NCBI RefSeq assembly: GCF_002930105.1 | Contig: NZ_PJRN01000007.1 | Location: 181,166 to 245,165 of the forward strand | DNA length: 64,000 nt | Reading direction: 5' to 3' | Source of the DNA: Billgrantia saliphila | GTDB taxonomy: Bacteria > Pseudomonadota > Gammaproteobacteria > Pseudomonadales > Halomonadaceae | In this document: positions 27,204-36,497 of the stretch, piece by piece | Layout: each line of letters opens with the position of its first letter | Position numbering within the stretch: position 1 is the first letter of the stretch | Program-made: the position numbers and the translations under genes | The notes under the pieces: generated by a model | What the model was told of the DNA's origin: nothing | Database searches by the model: none | Seen by the model: only the letters and a program-made list of their open reading frames with translations

Positions 27204-28127
27204 ATGGCACGACACCAACACTCGCGTAGTATCAGGTTCGTCTGGCTACCCCGCATGGGGGCCTTTCTCTGGCGTGTCATCAAGGCCTTCATGCGCAACC
27301 GTGGCGTTCTGTTGGCCAGTGGGGTCGGTTACAACATCCTGCTCTCCATCGTGCCGCTATTCGCTCTGCTGGGCGTGCTGCTGACCCAGATAGTCGACAA
27401 GGACGTATTACTCGACGTCCTCAGCGTACAGGCCGTGCATCTGGCTCCCGCGCATGCCGAAGTGCTGATGGATGCGGTCCGCGCCCTGCTCGACTCGGGC
27501 GACATGGTCGGCCTGTTCGGCATCCTGGTACTACTGCTGTTCAGCTCCTTCGCCTTTCGCATGCTCGAAGACGCGCTGGCTATCATCTTTCATACACCCG
27601 AAGCGCATCCCAAGCGCAGTGTGTGGGTTTCCGTATTGATGCCCTATGTCTTCGTGGTGGTGCTGGGTGCCGGGCTGCTGGCCCTGACCCTGCTGGTGAC
27701 CCTGGCGGAGGCGATCAACACGCTGTGGTGGCTTCTGCTCGATCGCGAGATGCCCTTCAGCGGGCTTTCGACCCCACTGCTCAACCTGTTCAGCTTCATC
27801 GGCGTCTTTCTGCTTTTCAGTGCCATCTACAAGGTCTTGCCCGTCGTCACGATAGCGCTCAAGCGAGCCGTGGTGGGAGGCTTCGTGGCGGCACTGCTCT
27901 GGGAAGGCGCACGCCTGTTGTTGGTGTTCTATTTTCTCAACGTATCGGTGGTCAACGTCGTCTATGGGTCGCTCGCCACATTGATCGTGGTGCTGCTGAC
28001 CCTGGAAGCGGGGGCAATGATCCTGCTGCTGGGCGCTCAGGTCATCGCCGAACTGGAATACAACGCTCGTCGCGGCTTGCCGTGGTACGTCGATCCACGG
28101 CGGGAGGCGGTAACCCATGTCGACTGA
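27204..28127 (+). CDS. YihY/BrkB family inner-membrane protein
   Basis: A 307-residue polytopic membrane protein of the YihY (formerly RNase BN/BrkB) family with about six spans. Recognisable are LASGVGYNILLSIVPLFALL (about 37-56), FRMLEDALAIIF (about 118-129) and the SVVNVVYGSLATLIVVLLTLE (split over 248-268) segment. The original assignment of this family as RNase BN is no longer accepted and its function is unclear. It is convergent with the LapA-like gene. Confidence 0.88.
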   Translation: MARHQHSRSIRFVWLPRMGAFLWRVIKAFMRNRGVLLASGVGYNILLSIVPLFALLGVLLTQIVDKDVLLDVLSVQAVHLAPAHAEVLMDAVRALLDSGDMVGLFGILVLLLFSSFAFRMLEDALAIIFHTPEAHPKRSVWVSVLMPYVFVVVLGAGLLALTLLVTLAEAINTLWWLLLDREMPFSGLSTPLLNLFSFIGVFLLFSAIYKVLPVVTIALKRAVVGGFVAALLWEGARLLLVFYFLNVSVVNVVYGSLATLIVVLLTLEAGAMILLLGAQVIAELEYNARRGLPWYVDPRREAVTHVD

Positions 28128-28138
28128 TCGCCGGCATT

Positions 28139-28366
28139 TCAGTAACGATTCCGATGGGCCCCCTGCCGGCGCAATCGACGCAGCAGGCCGAACAGGCTTC
28201 TACCGCTGACCATGCCCAGCAGGTAGATCACCAGCAAGAGCAACGCCAGGGGCAGCTGGACGCTCCAGTTCAGGAACCGAACCTCTATCACCTCGATGTT
28301 CTGCACGAAGAGTATGAGAACCAGCAGGGTGATGAATATCTTCACGCCCAGCAGCAGCTTGTCCAT
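28139..28366 (-). CDS. LapA (DUF1049) family small membrane protein
   Basis: A 75-residue protein with two hydrophobic helices (FITLLVLILFVQNIEVIEV, about 11-29, and LPLALLLLVIYLLGMVSG, about 38-55) and a basic C-terminus. This is the DUF1049/LapA domain. In E. coli LapA works with LapB in lipopolysaccharide assembly, but here no lapB is adjacent, so the role is only suggested. The gene has no close operon partner. Confidence 0.82.
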   Translation of the reverse strand: MDKLLLGVKIFITLLVLILFVQNIEVIEVRFLNWSVQLPLALLLLVIYLLGMVSGRSLFGLLRRLRRQGAHRNRY

Positions 28367-28448
28367 GTGCCCCCTCCGATCGGTTTCCCTTCAAGCTGGG
28401 CGGCGTCCGGTCTCCTGTCAATGCGCGCCGGAAAGCCGTACAGCACGG

Positions 28449-29051
28449 TCAACCGAATGCAAACAAGGCACCCGCAGCGGCAATCAATACGCCAAGGGCT
28501 CGCACGATGCGGTTCTCTCGCTCCATGAGAAAGCCTCCGACCAGTCTCGTTGCATAGCCAAGGGCCAGTGTGGTCAGGCTGAAGCCGGCCAGATAGGCGA
28601 ACATGGATGCACCATGGGGCATCTCGCTGCCGTGGGCGTATCCGTGGAACAGCATGAACGATACCACTGCAGCGGCGCCGACGACGGCAGGCACCCGAGC
28701 CAGCGCAGCAACCAGCACACCGGCGAGCAGCACCGACATGGCGATACCGAACTCGATACCGGGCAGAGTCGTTCCCGACCATGCCAACCCCGCCCCCAAC
28801 AGCAGGCCGCCGCCAGCCAACAGGGGCGCGACGAGACTGAAGGCCCGGCTCTGGCGCAGGCTCCAGAGCCCCACGGCCAACATAGCGAGCAGATGATCGA
28901 GTCCTAGCAGCGGATGCATCAGCCCCGCGGCGAAGCCCGAGTCATGGTGGTGATCCGGGCCGGAATGCGCTAAGGCCGTGCCGGCGACGAGCAGCAGGAC
29001 CGGCACGGCGGCCAGAGCCAGGCACGAGGCGGAAGAGTGACGATGGTTCAT
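28449..29051 (-). CDS. ureJ: HupE/UreJ family protein (nickel-related membrane protein)
   Basis: A 200-residue membrane protein with a cleavable-looking signal (ending AGTALAHSG), a His-rich start of the mature chain (HSGPDHHHDSG) and six further spans. The family signature HPLLGLDHLLAMLAVG (about 47-62) is present. HupE/UreJ proteins are thought to bring nickel (or cobalt) across the membrane for hydrogenase or urease. Its position directly after ureG on the same strand fits nickel supply to urease. Confidence 0.88.
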   Translation of the reverse strand: MNHRHSSASCLALAAVPVLLLVAGTALAHSGPDHHHDSGFAAGLMHPLLGLDHLLAMLAVGLWSLRQSRAFSLVAPLLAGGGLLLGAGLAWSGTTLPGIEFGIAMSVLLAGVLVAALARVPAVVGAAAVVSFMLFHGYAHGSEMPHGASMFAYLAGFSLTTLALGYATRLVGGFLMERENRIVRALGVLIAAAGALFAFG

Positions 29052-29100
29052 GTTGGCGGTCTCCTTGCCGTAATTTGGGCGGTAGCGCGGTGAAGCATGA

Positions 29101-29739
<639 letters not shown>

Positions 29740-29809
29740 GTTCATCTCCTTGGCCGCCTGAGCGGCACGGTCAGTTCAACAGGCGTCAGTCCAGCTGCTG
29801 CCAAGGCCA

Positions 29810-29920
29810 CCTCACGCACCCGCTGGCGCGATGGGCGAGACGACGCGGTCGATCTTCAGGGAAGAAGATCGAGGAAAGCCGGCACAGGGAAGTGCCGTCT
29901 TTCCGGCCGCGGGAGTCCGG
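29810..29920 (+). repeat. Palindromic intergenic repeat, copy A (between ureF and ureG)
   Basis: A ~110-bp sequence with a core GAAGATCGAGGAAAGCCGGC followed by ACAGGGAAGTGCCGTCTTTC and CCGCGGGAGTCCG. The centre is an imperfect palindrome (AAAG.CGGCAC / GTGCCG.CTTT). A closely similar copy in the opposite orientation lies at 31316-31423. The 255-bp gap between ureF and ureG holds no gene. Confidence 0.8.
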
Positions 29921-29994
29921 CCGGAGCGCCAGGGCTTCGAGCGCGTGACGTGGTGAGCGCAGCAGGCTGGCTGGCACCAGGCGGTTCATCGCGA

Positions 29995-30714
29995 TCAGCT
30001 CCGAAACAGGCGCGAGTACTGCGTTTCGTGCAGTGCACTGGCCAGTGCCAGGCCCGGCAGCGCCGGGCCGAGTTCGTCGTCCCGGAGCCCAAGCGCCGCA
30101 TCCACCGCGGCAACCAGCGCCGGGCGCAGCCGCTCGATCAGGCGCTGGGCGGCGGTATGCCCCAATGGCAGCGCCTTGCAGGCCACCGCCAACTGGTTTT
30201 CGAGCCAGGCCCAGGCGAAGCCGAGCATGGCCTGGCGCGGTGTAACACCTCTTATCTGGGCGGCCCAGGCAAAGACGGTCACGTAGCCCGCCCCCTTCGG
30301 CAAAGAAGGCGCCTCACAGGAATGATCCGTGGGCAACAGCTCCAGACTGCCCAGCAGCCGGGTCAGCGACGCGCCCAGGCGCGAGTCCTCGGCGGCCAGC
30401 TCGGCGGTCTCGCGGTTAGCCGCGAGCCAGCGGTCCCACTCCGCCACCGCCTCGCCATCCCCTACGGCCCAGGCGCCTTGCAGGCGAGCCAATACGGGCA
30501 GTTCGCAGCGTGTCAGGCCGTCGTCGAGGACGCCCTCCAGCCACTCGCCGAGGCTCGCTTCATCGCGCACCCAGCCCAGCTCGAAGGCGCTTTCTAGCCC
30601 CTGGGAGAAGGCGAAGGCGCCGATCGGCAACGCCGGGCTGACCAGTTGCAGCAGCCCCAGTAGTGCCAGGTCGTCGCCCTGCGCCATCTCCGACGGGGAC
30701 GCCTCAATGGGCAT
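29995..30714 (-). CDS. ureF: Urease accessory protein UreF
   Basis: Component of the UreD-UreF-UreG nickel-insertion complex; UreF gates GTP hydrolysis by UreG. The start at MPIEASPSEM gives 239 residues and overlaps ureE by 11 bp; an alternative ATG at 30687 would give 230 residues and both lack a strong ribosome-binding site. Family segments: LLQLVSPALPIGAFAFSQGLE (split here; about 18-38), LGASLTRLLG and the C-terminal LHETQYSRLFRS. All-helical, cytosolic. The overlap with ureE suggests coupled translation. Confidence 0.92.
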   Translation of the reverse strand: MPIEASPSEMAQGDDLALLGLLQLVSPALPIGAFAFSQGLESAFELGWVRDEASLGEWLEGVLDDGLTRCELPVLARLQGAWAVGDGEAVAEWDRWLAANRETAELAAEDSRLGASLTRLLGSLELLPTDHSCEAPSLPKGAGYVTVFAWAAQIRGVTPRQAMLGFAWAWLENQLAVACKALPLGHTAAQRLIERLRPALVAAVDAALGLRDDELGPALPGLALASALHETQYSRLFRS

Positions 30715-31240
30715 GGTGGCCATGGCCGTGGTGGTGGCCGTGCTCAAGATCGTGGTCATGGTCAGGTCCATGCGCATGCGAGTGACCGAGCTGGTTGTAC
30801 GCGCCCGGCTCGGGGTCGAAGGGAGCCTCGTGCCGCTCAAGGGTCGCCCCCAGCAGCTCCGCCAGCTCCTCGAGCACGTGGTCGGGAGGAAAGCGCACGT
30901 ATCCCCGGCCTGACGAAACGTGTTCGTCCTCGCCCAGCGCCAGCTGTACGTGGCGGTTGCCCAAGTGGTAGGCGAGCCGCGCCAGCGGCAGGCCCGCGGC
31001 CACACGCGCCGTGACCACCGGCTCGATGGCGGCCCTTACCTGCACGATCTCGCCGCTCACGGCACGCAGACCCTCGCCGTCGCGCAGCACCGGGCCGCGG
31101 TCGAGGAACAGGCCCAGCGCGAGGCCGGCGTCGCTCGTTGCCTTGAGACGGCCGCGAATGCGCAGCTCATAAGGCAACGTCAGGGTGTCGCAGGCCTGGC
31201 TCGCCTCGATGGGCCCCAGACGTTCGGTCAGTATCAGCAT
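30704..31240 (-). CDS. ureE: Urease nickel metallochaperone UreE
   Basis: Dimeric nickel carrier that passes Ni(II) to UreG. The 178 residues start MLILTERLGPIEAS with an N-terminal peptide-binding domain and a metal-binding domain containing YHLGNRHVQL (about 91-100). The C-terminus is a nickel-storage tail with 13 histidines in the last 26 residues (HGHHHGHGHHAH at the end), as in Klebsiella UreE. It is separated from ureC by 222 bp containing the inverted copy of a palindromic repeat, so transcription across this gap is not assured. Confidence 0.95.
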   Translation of the reverse strand: MLILTERLGPIEASQACDTLTLPYELRIRGRLKATSDAGLALGLFLDRGPVLRDGEGLRAVSGEIVQVRAAIEPVVTARVAAGLPLARLAYHLGNRHVQLALGEDEHVSSGRGYVRFPPDHVLEELAELLGATLERHEAPFDPEPGAYNQLGHSHAHGPDHDHDLEHGHHHGHGHHAH

Positions 31241-31315
31241 GGGAATATGCCTCCTCGCAGGCCGCCAGCCTTGCCCTCGCTCAACGCCACGTGACCGAAA
31301 CCCGGACACCGCGTG

Positions 31316-31423
31316 CGGACTCCCGCGGTCGGAAAGACGGCACACCCCTGTGCCGGCTTTCCTCGATCTTCATCCAAAGTTCGACCGCGTCGCTTCGCCC
31401 GTGGTGTCAGCGGTCACGCGAGG
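31316..31423 (-). repeat. Palindromic intergenic repeat, copy B (between ureC and ureE)
   Basis: Inverted counterpart of the repeat at 29810-29920. Read on the minus strand it shows CGACGCGGTCGA, GAAGATCGAGGAAAGCCGGC, ACAGGGGTGTGCCGTCTTTC and CCGCGGGAGTCCG in the same order. Similarity continues ~28 bp further upstream. The two copies bracket ureE-ureF. Confidence 0.8.
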
Positions 31424-31462
31424 TTTCGCGATGACAAGCTGGCTTGGCGATGTAGTCATGGT

Positions 31463-33214
31463 TCAAAACAGGTGGTAACGCTGCGCCAACGGCAGTTCCG
31501 TGGCCGGCTCACAGGTCAGCAGCTCGCCATCGCAGCGCACCTCGTAGGTCTGCGGGTCGACACTGAGCTCGGGGCAGGTATCGTTGAGCTTCATGTCGCT
31601 CTTGCGTACGCCACGCACATTGCGACACGCCGAGAGCTCGCTTTGCAGGCCAAGCCGTTCCTTGATGCCGGTAACGAGTGCCGCCTGGCTGACGAAGGTC
31701 AGCCGCGTCTGGCTAGCCGCCCGCCCGAAAGCACCGAACATATAGCGGTAGTGCACCGGCTGCGGCGTGGGAATCGAGGCATTGGGGTCGCCCATGGGGG
31801 CTGCCGCGATCATCCCCGCCTTCAAGATCAGCGCCGGTTTTACGCCGAAGAAAGCTGGGCTCCACAACACCAGGTCGGCCAGCTTGCCCACCTCGATTGA
31901 GCCCACCTCGTGACTGATGCCATGAGCGATCGCCGGGTTGATGGTGTACTTGGCGATATAACGCCGGGCACGAAAGTTGTCGGCACCGAGCGCTTCGTCC
32001 TCAGGCAGCAGGCCGCGCTGCACTTTCATCTTGTGTGCGGTCTGCCAGGTGCGGCACACCACCTCGCCGACCCGCCCCATGGCCTGGGAGTCGGAGGCGA
32101 TCATCGAAATCACGCCCAGGTCCTGCAGAATGTCCTCGGCGGCGATGGTCTCGCGGCGAATGCGCGAGTCGGCGAAGGCCACGTCCTCGGGAATGCTGGG
32201 ATCGAGGTGGTGGCACACCATCAGCATGTCGAGGTGCTCGTCGATGGTGTTCACCGTGTAGGGCCGCGTGGGGTTGGTCGACGACGGCAGCACATACGGC
32301 TTCGAGCAGGCGATGAGGATATCCGGCGCATGGCCGCCCCCGGCCCCCTCGGTGTGATAGGTATGGATGCCGCGCTCCTTGAAGGCCGCCAGCGTATCCT
32401 CGACGAAGCCCGATTCGTTGAGCGTGTCGGTATGGATGGCGATCTGCACGTCGTAGCGCTCGGCTACCGCGAGGCAGTTGTCGATGGAAGCCGGCGTGGT
32501 GCCCCAGTCCTCGTGCAGCTTGAGGCCCATGGCACCGGCTTCCAGCTGAGCCTCCAGGGCCTCAGGCAGGCTGGCGTTACCCTTGCCAAGCAGGCCGATG
32601 TTCATCGGCAGGCCGTCGACAGCCTGTAGCATCTTGCCGATATGCCACGCACCGGGCGTGCAGGTGGTGGCATTGGAGCCGGTCGCCGGCCCCGTGCCGC
32701 CGCCGAGCATGGTGGTGATGCCGCTCATCAGCGCCTCCTCCACCTGCTGCGGACAAATGAAGTGGATATGGGCGTCGATGCCGCCGGCGGTGAGAATCTT
32801 GCCCTCGCCCGCGATCACCTCCGTACCCGTCCCGATGACGATCTCCACGTCGGGCTGGGTATCGGGGTTGCCCGCCTTGCCGATGGCCCTGATGCGCCCT
32901 GCCTGGATGCCCACGTCGGCCTTGACGATGCCCCACCAATCGAGGATCAGGGCGTTGGTGATAACGGTATCCATCACCGAGGCGTCGACACGCTGGCTCT
33001 GGCCCATGCCATCGCGGATCACCTTGCCGCCACCGAACTTCACCTCCTCGCCGTAGTGAGTCGCGTCGCGCTCCACCTCGATCCACAGCTCGGTATCGCC
33101 CAGGCGCACCCTGTCGCCCACCGTTGGCCCGTACATGTCGGCATAGGCCTCGCGGCCGATCTTATTGGGAGAGCTACTGGCAGAGGTATTTGGAGAGCTG
33201 TTGGTCGGCTTCAT
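31463..33214 (-). CDS. ureC: Urease subunit alpha (catalytic)
   Basis: Nickel amidohydrolase that splits urea to ammonia and carbamate. The ATG at 33212-33214 after GGAGGCG gives 583 residues. An N-terminal Ser/Asn-rich extension of about 18 residues precedes the conserved part ([20 protein letters not shown]). Metal ligands are visible: His149 and His151 (DAHIHF), the carbamylated Lys232 (GLKLHEDWG), and the flap region MVCHHLD. Overlap with ureB is 4 bp. The order ureD-A-B-C is intact upstream. Confidence 0.97.
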   Translation of the reverse strand: MKPTNSSPNTSASSSPNKIGREAYADMYGPTVGDRVRLGDTELWIEVERDATHYGEEVKFGGGKVIRDGMGQSQRVDASVMDTVITNALILDWWGIVKADVGIQAGRIRAIGKAGNPDTQPDVEIVIGTGTEVIAGEGKILTAGGIDAHIHFICPQQVEEALMSGITTMLGGGTGPATGSNATTCTPGAWHIGKMLQAVDGLPMNIGLLGKGNASLPEALEAQLEAGAMGLKLHEDWGTTPASIDNCLAVAERYDVQIAIHTDTLNESGFVEDTLAAFKERGIHTYHTEGAGGGHAPDILIACSKPYVLPSSTNPTRPYTVNTIDEHLDMLMVCHHLDPSIPEDVAFADSRIRRETIAAEDILQDLGVISMIASDSQAMGRVGEVVCRTWQTAHKMKVQRGLLPEDEALGADNFRARRYIAKYTINPAIAHGISHEVGSIEVGKLADLVLWSPAFFGVKPALILKAGMIAAAPMGDPNASIPTPQPVHYRYMFGAFGRAASQTRLTFVSQAALVTGIKERLGLQSELSACRNVRGVRKSDMKLNDTCPELSVDPQTYEVRCDGELLTCEPATELPLAQRYHLF

Positions 33215-33531
33215 GATTCGCCTCCGTCCAGCCACCCCATCACCTCACCGCGAAAACCGTAGACATGGCGTGTACCGGCATACGGAATCAGGGTGACTCC
33301 GCGGGTCTGGCCCGGCTCGAAGCGGATCGCCGTTCCCGCCGCCACGTCCAGCCGAAAGCCGCGTGCCTTGTCGCGGTCGAATTCCAACGCTGGATTGGCC
33401 TCGGCAAAATGGTAGTGGGAGCCGACCTGGATCGGCCGGTCGCCAGTGTTGGCGACTTCGACGCTGATCCGCTCGCGCCCCCCGCAGAGTACGATCTCGC
33501 CGTCCTTCAACTGATATTCACCGGGAATCAT
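33211..33531 (-). CDS. ureB: Urease subunit beta
   Basis: Structural subunit of the urease trimer. Starting at [13 protein letters not shown] (ATG at 33529-33531, AGGAGGG nine bases upstream) it has 106 residues, the family norm. Conserved segments are [17 protein letters not shown] (about 34-50) and the [17 protein letters not shown] region (about 58-74). It overlaps ureC by 4 bp and follows ureA after 10 bp. Confidence 0.97.
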   Translation of the reverse strand: MIPGEYQLKDGEIVLCGGRERISVEVANTGDRPIQVGSHYHFAEANPALEFDRDKARGFRLDVAAGTAIRFEPGQTRGVTLIPYAGTRHVYGFRGEVMGWLDGGES

Positions 33532-33541
33532 TGGGCCCTCC

Positions 33542-33844
33542 TCAGACAATAGGGGTATGCACCGTCACGAGCTTGGTCCCATCCGGGAAGGTGGCTTCGA
33601 CCTGGACTTCATCGACCATCTCGGCTATCCCCTCCATTACCTCATCGCGGCTGAGGATCTCGCGGCCGTAGCTCATTAACTCAGCCACGCCGCGACCGTC
33701 ACGGGCGCCCTCCATGATCTCGAAGCTGATCAGCGCCACGGCCTCCGGATAGTTGAGCTTGAGACCACGGGCCCGGCGTCGCTCGGCGAGCTGTGCGGCC
33801 GAAAACAGCAGCAGCTTGTCTTTGTCTCTTGGGGTCAGTTCCAT
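33542..33844 (-). CDS. ureA: Urease subunit gamma
   Basis: Smallest urease subunit, 100 residues from [14 protein letters not shown], exactly the usual length. AGGAGAC lies seven bases before the ATG. Typical sequence: [20 protein letters not shown] (about 23-42), [13 protein letters not shown] and the C-terminal [13 protein letters not shown]. It starts 17 bp after ureD. Confidence 0.97.
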   Translation of the reverse strand: MELTPRDKDKLLLFSAAQLAERRRARGLKLNYPEAVALISFEIMEGARDGRGVAELMSYGREILSRDEVMEGIAEMVDEVQVEATFPDGTKLVTVHTPIV

Positions 33845-33861
33845 GCGAGTCTCCTGGTAAG

Positions 33862-34755
33862 TCAGGTCAACCAGATACGGGGGGGATGGGCAGGTACGCC
33901 GGCAAGCAACGGCCTGAGGCATGCCCAGGCCTGCTGGCAGAGCTCCCAGGCCTCGTTGCGCTCATGACCCAAGTAGCGAAGCAGCAGCACGCCGTGGCGA
34001 ACGGTGACGGCCCAGCGCGGACTCGCCGTTATGGCGTCACGCAGCACCTCGATGGCGCCAGTCTCGTCAGCAAGGCCCACGGCCCACAGCGTGCCCTGCA
34101 CGCTGGCACCGCCCTGTCCCCAGCGCCCCGAAAAGCGTGGGTGATGGGGATCGAGAGGCTGGCGCTCCAGCCATAGCGGTTTGCCGTCACGAATCAACTG
34201 GAAACGCTGATCGATGCGGCCGGAAATGTAGGGCAAGCAGCTCGCCGGCCGGCCCAGAGCCAGCACTTCCCAGCCCAGGCAGCGGGCCTCGCCAGCAAGC
34301 TCGATATGCGTCGTCTGCTCGCCGCGCGATCCGTCGAAGGCGATGGTCTCCTGGGGCAACCACTCCAGGACGCCACCGTCATCCACCCTGAGTCTGGTGT
34401 GTTGTGCCCAGGCCACGCCATGGCTGTCGGCGCGGTAGAGCTTGTTGGCGGCTGGTGTGGTCAACAGCGCATGAGCATCGGCCTCGACCCAAGCCGATAT
34501 GTTCAGCGAATCGCCGCTGACCAGCCCACCGGGGGGATGCAGCAGGTAGGCGTGACAGGCGCCGTTGCTGCCCTCCGGGTAGAAAGTACGCTGCACTCGC
34601 AGCGGGCCCTGGTGGCGAGCCCTGACCAGGCGAGTAACGCCTTGACGAGACACGAAGCCAAGCTCCAGCGACGCTGCCCAGCGGCGCTCGGCATCGAAGC
34701 GATGCCCCGAATCCGTGACGGGCATGGCGATGGCGGATGTTTCGAAAGCGGTCAT
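33862..34755 (-). CDS. ureD: Urease accessory protein UreD (UreH)
   Basis: Scaffold of the urease activation complex, binding apo-urease and UreF. The 297-residue product starts [11 protein letters not shown]; a second ATG ten codons on is possible. Family segments include [20 protein letters not shown] (about 55-74), PPGGLVSGD (about 75-83), [12 protein letters not shown] (about 99-110) and [14 protein letters not shown] (about 130-143). It is the first gene of the urease operon, preceded by a sigma-54 promoter about 36-51 bp upstream. Confidence 0.95.
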   Translation of the reverse strand: MTAFETSAIAMPVTDSGHRFDAERRWAASLELGFVSRQGVTRLVRARHQGPLRVQRTFYPEGSNGACHAYLLHPPGGLVSGDSLNISAWVEADAHALLTTPAANKLYRADSHGVAWAQHTRLRVDDGGVLEWLPQETIAFDGSRGEQTTHIELAGEARCLGWEVLALGRPASCLPYISGRIDQRFQLIRDGKPLWLERQPLDPHHPRFSGRWGQGGASVQGTLWAVGLADETGAIEVLRDAITASPRWAVTVRHGVLLLRYLGHERNEAWELCQQAWACLRPLLAGVPAHPPRIWLT

Positions 34756-34790
34756 GGGCGGCTCGTGGCATGGCGTGTCTACAAGCCTTG

Positions 34791-34806
34791 AGCAAAGGGC
34801 GTACCA
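34791..34806 (-). promoter_or_regulatory. Sigma-54 promoter of the urease operon
   Basis: Minus-strand TGGTACG (34806-34800), four bases, TTGCT (34795-34791): the sigma-54 consensus TGGCACG-N4-TTGCW with one change in the -24 element. Predicted start near 34780, about 25 nt before the ureD ATG. Confidence 0.72.
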
Positions 34807-34914
34807 GAAGGGTGTATCCTCCACCCTCTTCTTTTGGAACAACACGTTACAGAAAAGGGCGGACCCAATCGCAAGGTCTGCCGAGTCTTTTGGTGCAGGC
34901 AGGAGACGACTGAC

Positions 34915-34960
34915 GCACCCTCGAAGTGCAGCGATTCTCCAGGACACACCATCCTGGTGC
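34915..34960. promoter_or_regulatory. Two NtrC-like enhancer sites upstream of ureD
   Basis: GCACC-CTCGA-AGTGC (34915-34929) and ACACC-ATCCT-GGTGC (34946-34960) each match the NtrC box GCACC-N5-GGTGC with one mismatch. Their centres are 31 bp apart (three turns) and lie about 142 and 173 bp upstream of the predicted sigma-54 start, a spacing like that of classical NtrC enhancers. Confidence 0.6.
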
Positions 34961-34974
34961 AGTAATGCTTGGCC

Positions 34975-35673
34975 CTACACCGTGAGGTGCTTCTGGATCA
35001 GCGCGTCCGACAACTCGTCGATCTCGCCCTTGGCCACCGGCCGGCCACGATCCAGGATGACGAAACGATCGGCATATCTGCGCGCGAAGGGCAACTTCTG
35101 CTCGACCAGGAGCACCGTCAGGCCATCCTCCGTAATCAGCCTGCGGATCACCTCGCCGATCAGCGTGACGATGTTGGGCTGGATGCCCTCCCCCGGCTCA
35201 TCGAGGATCAGCAGGCGAGGCTCGAGCACCAGCGCGCGGCCGATCGCCAGCTGTTGCTGCTGTCCGCCCGACAAATCGCCGCCGCGACGCTGCTTCATCT
35301 CCTCGAGCACGGGGAAGAGGTCGTAGATGCGCGCCGGAATGGTGCGACGGCCGTCACCGCGGGCGGCCAGGCCGGTACGCAGGTTCTCCTCCACGGTAAG
35401 TAGAGGAAATATCTGGCGCCCCTGGGGCACGTAGCCAATACCCAGGCGTGAGCGATCCTCAACCCGCTGGCGGGTGAGCTCCACGTCGTCGGCGTAGCGA
35501 ATGCAGCCGGCAGCCGCCGCCACCTCGCCCATGATCGCCTTCATCAAGGTGGTCTTGCCCACGCCGTTGCGGCCCATCACGCAGGTGCACTGCCCCGCCG
35601 GCACGGAGAGGTCGAGGTCCCACAGGGTGTGGCTCTCGCCGTAGAACTGGTTGAGCTTGTCGATCTCGAGCAT
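34975..35673 (-). CDS. urtE: Urea ABC transporter ATPase UrtE
   Basis: LivF-type ATP-binding subunit of the UrtABCDE urea importer, 232 residues. Walker A GRNGVGKTT (about 34-42), signature LSGGQQQQL (about 133-141) and Walker B LLILDEPGEGIQP (about 153-165) are intact. The start overlaps the urtD stop (TAATG). Last gene of the urt operon; its stop is about 20 bp from the ure regulatory region. Confidence 0.95.
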   Translation of the reverse strand: MLEIDKLNQFYGESHTLWDLDLSVPAGQCTCVMGRNGVGKTTLMKAIMGEVAAAAGCIRYADDVELTRQRVEDRSRLGIGYVPQGRQIFPLLTVEENLRTGLAARGDGRRTIPARIYDLFPVLEEMKQRRGGDLSGGQQQQLAIGRALVLEPRLLILDEPGEGIQPNIVTLIGEVIRRLITEDGLTVLLVEQKLPFARRYADRFVILDRGRPVAKGEIDELSDALIQKHLTV

Positions 35674-36497
35674 TACGCCTCCTCGCCCAGGTAGACTTCG
35701 ACGACCTTCGGATCCTCCGAGACCTGGTCCATGCTGCCCTCGGCCAGCACGCTGCCCTGGTGCAGTACCGTGACCTTGCGCGCAATCGAGCGCACGAAGC
35801 CCATGTCGTGCTCCACCACCACCACCGACTGCCTGCCGGCAAGGCCGGTGAGCAGCTCGGCGGTGCGCTCCATCTCCTGCTCGGTCATGCCCGCCACCGG
35901 CTCATCAACCAGCAACAGGCGTGGCCGCTGCATCAGCAGCATGCCGATCTCCAACCACTGCTTCTGACCATGCGAGAGAATCCCCGCCCGCCGCTCTCGC
36001 AGCCCGGCCAAGCCGATAGTGGCGAGCATCTCGTCGATGCGATCGCGTATCTCGCCGTTCAAGCGCGCGGTGAGCGTGGGCAGGATGCGCTTGTCGGCGG
36101 CCATGGCCAGCTCCAGGTTCTCGAATACGCTCAGCGCCTCGAAGATCGTAGGCTTCTGGAACTTGCGCCCTATGCCGAGACTGGCGATCTGCGGCTCGTT
36201 CATGGTCAGCAGGTCGTGGCGGCTGCCGAACCACACCTTGCCGCTGTCGGGCCGCGTCTTGCCGGTGATAACGTCCATCATGGTGGTCTTGCCGGCGCCG
36301 TTTGGCCCGATGATGCAGCGCAGTTCGCCGTTGTCGATGGTCAGGTTCAGGTCGTCGATCGCCTTGAAGCCGTCGAAGCTCACGCTGACGTCCTCGAGGT
36401 AGAGGATCGGCCCGTGACGAACGTCGACGGGGGAATCGGCCGGCACCAGGAAGTCGAAGACCCGGTCGCGCTGGGCCAGTGATTGAAGAAGATTCAT
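35673..36497 (-). CDS. urtD: Urea ABC transporter ATPase UrtD
   Basis: LivG-type ATPase, 274 residues, with a ~28-residue N-terminal extension (MNLLQSLAQRDRVFDFLVPA) characteristic of UrtD. Walker A GPNGAGKTT (about 64-72), signature LSHGQKQWLEIGMLLM (about 175-190) with the LivG-type HGQ, and Walker B LLLVDEPVAGM (about 194-204). It overlaps urtC by 4 bp and urtE by 1 bp. Confidence 0.95.
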   Translation of the reverse strand: MNLLQSLAQRDRVFDFLVPADSPVDVRHGPILYLEDVSVSFDGFKAIDDLNLTIDNGELRCIIGPNGAGKTTMMDVITGKTRPDSGKVWFGSRHDLLTMNEPQIASLGIGRKFQKPTIFEALSVFENLELAMAADKRILPTLTARLNGEIRDRIDEMLATIGLAGLRERRAGILSHGQKQWLEIGMLLMQRPRLLLVDEPVAGMTEQEMERTAELLTGLAGRQSVVVVEHDMGFVRSIARKVTVLHQGSVLAEGSMDQVSEDPKVVEVYLGEEA

